Assembly: GCA_903837305.1 (NCBI GenBank)
Contig: CAILUB010000290.1
Location: 1 to 9,805 of the forward strand
Source of the DNA: an uncultured Cytophagaceae bacterium
GTDB lineage: Bacteria; Bacteroidota; Bacteroidia; Cytophagales; Spirosomataceae
DNA: 9,805 bases
Reading direction: 5' to 3'
Shown one piece after another: positions 5,015 to 9,805 of this stretch (position 1 is the stretch's first letter; each line of letters starts with the position of its first letter). Below the pieces are notes generated by a model. It saw only the letters and a list, made by a program, of their open reading frames with translations, made no database searches and had not been told where the DNA came from. The position numbers were made by a program, and so were the translations under genes.

Positions 5015-7864
5015 ATGAACAGAAAAATCGTTGTCTTCGTGTTTTTGCTTTTCTGCTCTTGGAGTTTATCAGCTCAAGATATTGTCATTCGTAATACCTG
5101 TATTACTAAATGTGCCTATTGCAGTGATTCGACTTCGGTGGATTCTACCGTTTTTGAATATACCAAGCCGCTTGCGTCGCCAACCAGTGTCAAATTTAAT
5201 TGGGTGTTTCGAAAGGCGGGTTCTGATAATAGTTATTCAACAGTTCTTGGCAGTACAGATAAGCGATCAGGTAGGTTCAAATTTTGTGAAAAAGGGGATT
5301 ATGCGGTTGACTTATACTTGAATGGAAGTGTTGTTTATTCAAAGTATAAATTTAAGATTGGTTTTGTAGCACCGATTGTCTTGGGTCAAGATAGCACGAA
5401 GGTGGATACCACGATTTGTAAAGATGAAATAATCACTTTACGAGTTAAAAATCCGTTAGCCTCTTACTCTTATTTATGGTATCCGAAAGGCGAGACGACT
5501 GATTTTATTTCGGTAAACAAGTCGGGTTGTTATTCGGTCAAAGTGACGGATGCTAACTCTGGGTGTAGTTCAGAGGGTAATTTGGAGGTTATAGTTTGCG
5601 GGGAAATTCCACCTCCAGCATCCCCGCCAGACAATACGTGGTATTTTGGAGAGAAGGCCGGGCTCAATTTTGGCCAATCGGGAATTCCGGTTCCTAAAGC
5701 GGGCAATCCAATGCCAATTACGCTTGAAGCGATAGCTAAAATCAACGATACGAAAAATAATTTGTTGCTATTTTCTGATGGAAAAAAAGTGTATGATGGA
5801 AAATTAAATGACCTCATTCCCGGTAAAAACCTAGCGGCTGAGGCTAATTCGCAGGGCTTGGTGATCATTCCTAAGGCAACATGCAAAGGTTGTCAGGCTG
5901 AATATTATGTAATATATACCAAGAAAAATAGTTCTGGCGAGAGGCAAATCTTTCAATCGACCATAGATTTCAAATTGAATGGGGGTAAAGGAGGGATGAG
6001 CGTGGAAGGCTCAATGCTTTCGGCAACGAATACATCGACTAGAATGGTTTCAATGCCATTAGCAGAAAATGCCTCTCTATTATTTACTCAAGACCTGGGA
6101 AGTGGCAATATTCGTTCATTTAAAGTTTCGAGTACAGGAATATCTGCTCCTGTTGAGAGTAAATCACCCACAGGAATTACTGCAGCTAGTCTTTCTATCT
6201 CAACTATGAAAGTCAGTCCAAATAAGCAATGGTTAGCAGTATCAAATGCGGGGTCTACCCTAAATAAAATTGAATTGTATTCCGTGGATTCTCTCTCAGG
6301 TAAAGTAAAACATAAGGTGTCCATTCCACTGGGTTCATCCACCAAACAGCAGGTGTATGGACTTGATTTTTCAAAGAACAGTAAGCTGATTTATGCTTCT
6401 TTAAAAGGAATAGGAGTAGCAGATACGTCCTCGATTGTACAATTGGATATTTCAGCCAAGGATTCTACTACCTATGAGGCGACAAGAAAAACGGTTCCGG
6501 GTTCAAAATTAATTAGAAAAATAGGAGCGATTCAGCCAGATCCGGTGACTGGTTCAGATTTATACGTGGCGATTTTGGATCAAACTTCTTTAGGTAAGAT
6601 CACAGCAATTGACGGTGTAGTAGGTACACCATCCGGGGCCAGTTTTACTTTGAGTGGAGCAGCACTTCCTGCAGGGGCTAAAAGTAAACTAGGTTTACCA
6701 GCATCCTATTCGATTACATCTAATGATGGAAAAGGAATTTCGATTCAGCAATCCTGCTTTGGTTTGAATTATTCCTATAAATTGACGGGAAAACTATGTG
6801 ATCCAATTGAGAACACGAAAGTGATTTGGAATATTTACAAGACAACTTTAAATCCTGTAAGAAATGCAAACGGTACTATTGTGCCACTAAATCCAGCAAC
6901 TACGCAATTATTTACTTTTACTGGCGATAGTATTAATTATGCATTTAAGGATAATGGTACCTACGTGGTAACTGCCAAAGTTTCTAATAAATGTGTAACA
7001 GATTCTCTATTAGACGCGCAGAAGTTCGAAATAGATTTACTAAAGCCATTTTATTTAGCACCAGAATTTAGTGTGATTTGCAAGAATTTGACAGAAATTA
7101 AAGCAGATACCTTGCCAGCCATTTCAGGGTTAACCTACTTTTGGAACACAAAAGAGACTACCGATAAAATTTCGGTCCCTAAACCTGGAGGGGCATTTGA
7201 TTTAACCATTACGGATCCAGCAAGTGGGTGCAGTTTGACTAAATCAACGAAAGTTAATTTTTTAACTAATAGCCTGTTTGACACTCCTAAAGATTTATTT
7301 ATTTGTGATGATAATGTAAATGCCGCGGCGTTTAAGGAAAATGTCACTTTTGTTGAATTGAAATTACCTGTGCCAGCCTCTAGTTTGAAATCGATTGATT
7401 GGGCTGGAATTCCGAGTGGGGCAAATAAGGATAGGGTGCAAGTCACACAATCAGGTACCTATGTATGTACGATTATAGATCGAGATGATTGTGAATTAAA
7501 AATCACCTTTGTTGTCAAGGATAAATGCGCTCCTATCATGCAAATGCCATCTGCTTTCACACCGAATGACGATGGAAATAATGATTATTTTAGACCCGTT
7601 GGAAATTTTGAAGCACTTTCTTCTGGGACTGCCACAGTTGTAAAACCTCGAACCGTAATTGAATCGTTTGAAATATTTAATCGCTGGGGTGAGATGATTT
7701 ACTCCACTAGTGCAATAGACTCTTCTTGGCTGGGTTGGGATGGGAAAATCAATGGGATTAAAGTCCCACAAAACACCTATGCCTATCGATTAAAGTATAC
7801 TTCTATCGATATGCCCGAATTAGGAGTGATGGAATTAAGGGGAACGGTGGTTATAGCCTATTAA
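5015..7864 (+). CDS. Secreted multidomain protein with gliding-motility-associated (type B) T9SS C-terminal domain
   Basis: This is a predicted T9SS cargo, exported through the Sec system and then through the outer membrane; its biological activity is unknown. From the ATG at 5015 it has 949 residues and a good signal peptide (MNRKIVVFVFLLFCSWSLSA, then QD). An upstream ATG at 4985 would add 10 residues before it and crowd the divergent promoter; it cannot be excluded. The order is two Cys-containing Ig/PKD-like segments (about 21-197), a Pro-rich hinge (PPPASPP, about 198-205), a large region opening with NTWYFGEKAGLNFG (W209) that resembles the propeller-like N-terminal half of many such proteins (to about 560), more PKD/Ig-like domains (about 580-830), and the C-terminal domain with SAFTPNDDGNND near 846-857, FNRWGEMIY and WDG...YAYRLKYT. 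Two Ig-like units are clearly related, around W155 and W710. Unlike nusA-infB, arginine is mostly AGA/CGA/AGG. The neighbouring divergent PorP/SprF-like protein is the probable partner. Its stop overlaps that of the convergent purF-like gene. Confidence 0.92.
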   Translation: MNRKIVVFVFLLFCSWSLSAQDIVIRNTCITKCAYCSDSTSVDSTVFEYTKPLASPTSVKFNWVFRKAGSDNSYSTVLGSTDKRSGRFKFCEKGDYAVDLYLNGSVVYSKYKFKIGFVAPIVLGQDSTKVDTTICKDEIITLRVKNPLASYSYLWYPKGETTDFISVNKSGCYSVKVTDANSGCSSEGNLEVIVCGEIPPPASPPDNTWYFGEKAGLNFGQSGIPVPKAGNPMPITLEAIAKINDTKNNLLLFSDGKKVYDGKLNDLIPGKNLAAEANSQGLVIIPKATCKGCQAEYYVIYTKKNSSGERQIFQSTIDFKLNGGKGGMSVEGSMLSATNTSTRMVSMPLAENASLLFTQDLGSGNIRSFKVSSTGISAPVESKSPTGITAASLSISTMKVSPNKQWLAVSNAGSTLNKIELYSVDSLSGKVKHKVSIPLGSSTKQQVYGLDFSKNSKLIYASLKGIGVADTSSIVQLDISAKDSTTYEATRKTVPGSKLIRKIGAIQPDPVTGSDLYVAILDQTSLGKITAIDGVVGTPSGASFTLSGAALPAGAKSKLGLPASYSITSNDGKGISIQQSCFGLNYSYKLTGKLCDPIENTKVIWNIYKTTLNPVRNANGTIVPLNPATTQLFTFTGDSINYAFKDNGTYVVTAKVSNKCVTDSLLDAQKFEIDLLKPFYLAPEFSVICKNLTEIKADTLPAISGLTYFWNTKETTDKISVPKPGGAFDLTITDPASGCSLTKSTKVNFLTNSLFDTPKDLFICDDNVNAAAFKENVTFVELKLPVPASSLKSIDWAGIPSGANKDRVQVTQSGTYVCTIIDRDDCELKITFVVKDKCAPIMQMPSAFTPNDDGNNDYFRPVGNFEALSSGTATVVKPRTVIESFEIFNRWGEMIYSTSAIDSSWLGWDGKINGIKVPQNTYAYRLKYTSIDMPELGVMELRGTVVIAY

Positions 7865-7875
7865 TAGGCTCTAAC
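7850..7875. other. Palindrome containing both convergent stop codons
   Basis: AGCCTATTAATAGGCT at 7855-7870 is a perfect 16-bp palindrome, centred on the TTAA that supplies the TAA stop of the + strand gene (7862-7864) and of the - strand gene (7861-7863). After one mismatched pair (7854/7871) pairing resumes for four more positions, GTTA (7850-7853) with TAAC (7872-7875). In RNA either strand can form a hairpin with a UUAA loop. No T-run follows on either side, so it is not a canonical intrinsic terminator, but it is the only structure visible at this gene junction. Confidence 0.8.
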
Positions 7876-9777
7876 TTCGATACCTTTCATGAAGTTGACG
7901 AAGGCCTTATTCACCACCTGATTACCACCCGGTGTAGGGAAGTTACCTGTGAAATACCAATCACCTAAGTGGTCAGGACAAGCGACATTTAAGTTCGCTA
8001 CTGTTTGGTATACAATCGAAAGTTCAGCTTTTAAACCTTTAGGACGAACGATCTCCGCAATTTTGTCTGAGATTTCTTCATCTGTGAAAGGGGCATATAT
8101 GGCTTTTACAAAGTTTTCTTGCTCGGCAGTCCCAATTTCTAGCGCATGTAAGCATCGTAAATTCACCTCATCTAATATGTTCTCTAATCCGCGTTCTTGC
8201 AATAAGGCTAATGCCGCACGGAAGGCAACAAATTCCTTCATTTTCGACATATCGATACCGTAGCAATCTGGGTAGCGAATTTGAGGAGCGGAGGAAACGA
8301 TAACTATTTTCTTAGGGGATAATTTATCCAATAATTTCAGGATACTTTTTTCTAATGTTGTTCCGCGAACGATGGAGTCATCAATGATGACCACTGAATC
8401 TACCTCTTTATTGATTACCTCGTAGGTCGTGTCATATACGTGTGCGACCATGTCATCACGCTGATCATCCGAGGTGATAAACGTACGCACTTTCACGTCT
8501 TTAGAGATGAGTTTTTCGACGCGTGGACGGAAGGTTAATAGCTCTTCTAATTCTTCTTCGAACAGGATGCCATCCATGATGGCTTTTTTTCTTTCTTTGG
8601 CCAAATGGTCTTCTAGGCCATCAATCATTCCAAGGAACGCCGTTTCTGCGGTGTTAGGAATGTAGGAGAATACGGTATTTTTTAGGTCATGATGTACCTC
8701 GGCTAAAATTTGAGGGATCAATAACTGACCTAATTTCTTGCGCTCGTGGTAGATATCTGGATCGGATCCGCGGGAGAAATAGATGCGCTCGAAAGAGCAT
8801 GATTTTTGTTCTAGGCGGTCGATAAATGGAACCTCTTTGACTTCGCCTTGAATATCAATAATTAAGGCATGGCCCGGTGTGATTTCATTTATTTGATCGT
8901 AGGCGCAGTTAAAAGAAGTCTTGATGGCCTGTTTTTCAGAAGCCACTACCGCCACTTCTTCATCCACATAATAATAGGCTGGACGAATTCCGGCAGGGTC
9001 ACGCGCCACGAAAGAGGCACCATAACCAGTCATTCCGACCATCGCATATCCTCCGTCAAAATCCTTGCATGAGCGCTCTAAGACGCGTTTCAAGTCAATT
9101 TCTTGGGCGATAATATCTGATAACTCCGGGTTCTCGTATTGATCTTTGTATTTGCCAAATTGGCGTTGATTCTCTTCATCTAAAAAGTGGCCGATTTTTT
9201 CCATCACGGTAACCGTGTCCACTTTTTCTTTCGGGTGCTGACCTAGCGAAACTAATTTATCGAACAAATCATCTACATTGGTCATATTGAAATTACCTGC
9301 CATTACGAGGTTACGGCTTCTCCAGTTGTTTTGACGCAACATGGGATGGCAGTTTTCGATCTCGTTTTGGCCGTGCGTTCCATAGCGTAAGTGGCCTAAA
9401 AGTACTTCGCCGGTAAAAGCCACATTTTCTTGCCACCACGCTGCGTCATGAACGGCATCAATACCGGTCTCACGCTTTACAGTTTTAGCTAGTTTTTGTG
9501 CTTTAGCGAATTTCTTGTTGATTTTTCCAAAAATATCTGCCACTGCTTGCGGCTCTACCGAACGGTATCTGGAAATGTAACGGTTCCCTGGTTTTACGTT
9601 GATTTTGATGTTTGCCACCCCGGCGCCATCTTGTCCTCTGTTGACTTGCTTCTCCATCATCAGATAAAGTTTGCTCAGTCCGTAAGTAGGTGTTTTGTAT
9701 TTGTCTAAGTAGTGCTGAAAAGGCTTTCGTAGGCGGATGAGGGCAATTCCGCATTCGTGCTTAATAGAATCAGACAT
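7861..9777 (-). CDS. purF: Amidophosphoribosyltransferase-like protein, long Bacteroidota form
   Basis: PurF makes 5-phosphoribosylamine from PRPP and glutamine, the first step of de novo purine synthesis in the cytosol. This protein has 638 residues against about 470-510 for the usual enzyme. The N-terminal class II glutaminase domain carries the probable nucleophile Cys9 in KHECGIALIRL, so an 8-residue leader must be removed. It continues with RGQDGAG, GHLRYGTHG (R131, Y132), AGNFNMTN (160-167) and DPAGIRPAYYY. The phosphoribosyltransferase domain has CSFERIYFSRGSD, the PRPP-binding motif VVIIDDSIVRGTT (462-474) and APQIRYPDCYGIDM. The end CPDHLGDWYFTGNFP...RAY matches the long form as I remember it. 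Extra length lies before R131 (about 55-115) and between the two domains. Canonical PurF has Asn-Gly at the oxyanion hole; here Ala160-Gly161 appears to take that place, so the exact reaction deserves caution. The start is the ATG at 9777; only 28 bases upstream are visible, with no SD. The gene is convergent with the secreted-protein gene and overlaps it by 4 bp. Confidence 0.88.
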   Translation of the reverse strand: MSDSIKHECGIALIRLRKPFQHYLDKYKTPTYGLSKLYLMMEKQVNRGQDGAGVANIKINVKPGNRYISRYRSVEPQAVADIFGKINKKFAKAQKLAKTVKRETGIDAVHDAAWWQENVAFTGEVLLGHLRYGTHGQNEIENCHPMLRQNNWRSRNLVMAGNFNMTNVDDLFDKLVSLGQHPKEKVDTVTVMEKIGHFLDEENQRQFGKYKDQYENPELSDIIAQEIDLKRVLERSCKDFDGGYAMVGMTGYGASFVARDPAGIRPAYYYVDEEVAVVASEKQAIKTSFNCAYDQINEITPGHALIIDIQGEVKEVPFIDRLEQKSCSFERIYFSRGSDPDIYHERKKLGQLLIPQILAEVHHDLKNTVFSYIPNTAETAFLGMIDGLEDHLAKERKKAIMDGILFEEELEELLTFRPRVEKLISKDVKVRTFITSDDQRDDMVAHVYDTTYEVINKEVDSVVIIDDSIVRGTTLEKSILKLLDKLSPKKIVIVSSAPQIRYPDCYGIDMSKMKEFVAFRAALALLQERGLENILDEVNLRCLHALEIGTAEQENFVKAIYAPFTDEEISDKIAEIVRPKGLKAELSIVYQTVANLNVACPDHLGDWYFTGNFPTPGGNQVVNKAFVNFMKGIEVRAY

Positions 9778-9805
9778 GGAAACGTGGGGCTATTTTAAAA
9801 ATCAA

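Overview
The window looks like a core-chromosome segment of a member of Bacteroidota, most likely order Cytophagales. Three things point there: a PorP/SprF-family protein beside a protein with a gliding-motility-associated (type B) C-terminal domain, which marks the type IX secretion system (T9SS) found only in this phylum; a 638-residue amidophosphoribosyltransferase-like protein of the long form I know from Bacteroidota; and AT-rich translation starts without Shine-Dalgarno sequences. The genus assignment is beyond what I can see.

Layout. 1-3560 (+): the 3' two thirds of nusA (5' end outside the window), a 40-bp AT-rich gap, then full-length infB, closed by a strong intrinsic terminator at 3562-3590. 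3591-3877: an intergenic region with no credible gene. It is structured: two related elements in inverted orientation, each a purine-rich block followed by a small ATCCC/GGGAT hairpin, plus another hairpin and a strong bidirectional terminator. 3878-4930 (-): a PorP/SprF-like outer-membrane T9SS partner protein. 5015-7864 (+): a large secreted multidomain protein with a type B C-terminal secretion domain, divergently oriented from it. 7861-9777 (-): a purF-like gene convergent with the secreted-protein gene. The stop codons of these last two genes overlap inside one perfect 16-bp palindrome.

How the genes work together. nusA and infB form the classic transcription/translation-factor operon. 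The PorP/SprF-like protein and the type B CTD protein look like a cognate delivery factor and cargo for T9SS, transcribed divergently from a short shared region. The purF-like gene is housekeeping purine metabolism, or a paralogue of it, and is unrelated in function to its neighbours.

I do not see a clear new multi-gene system here. The observations most worth checking are the paired inverted intergenic elements (3614-3664 and 3799-3845), the palindrome that carries both convergent stop codons (7850-7875), the Asn-to-Ala change expected at the oxyanion-hole position of the PurF-like glutaminase domain, and the Ser-for-Asn change in the G4 guanine-recognition motif of IF2.
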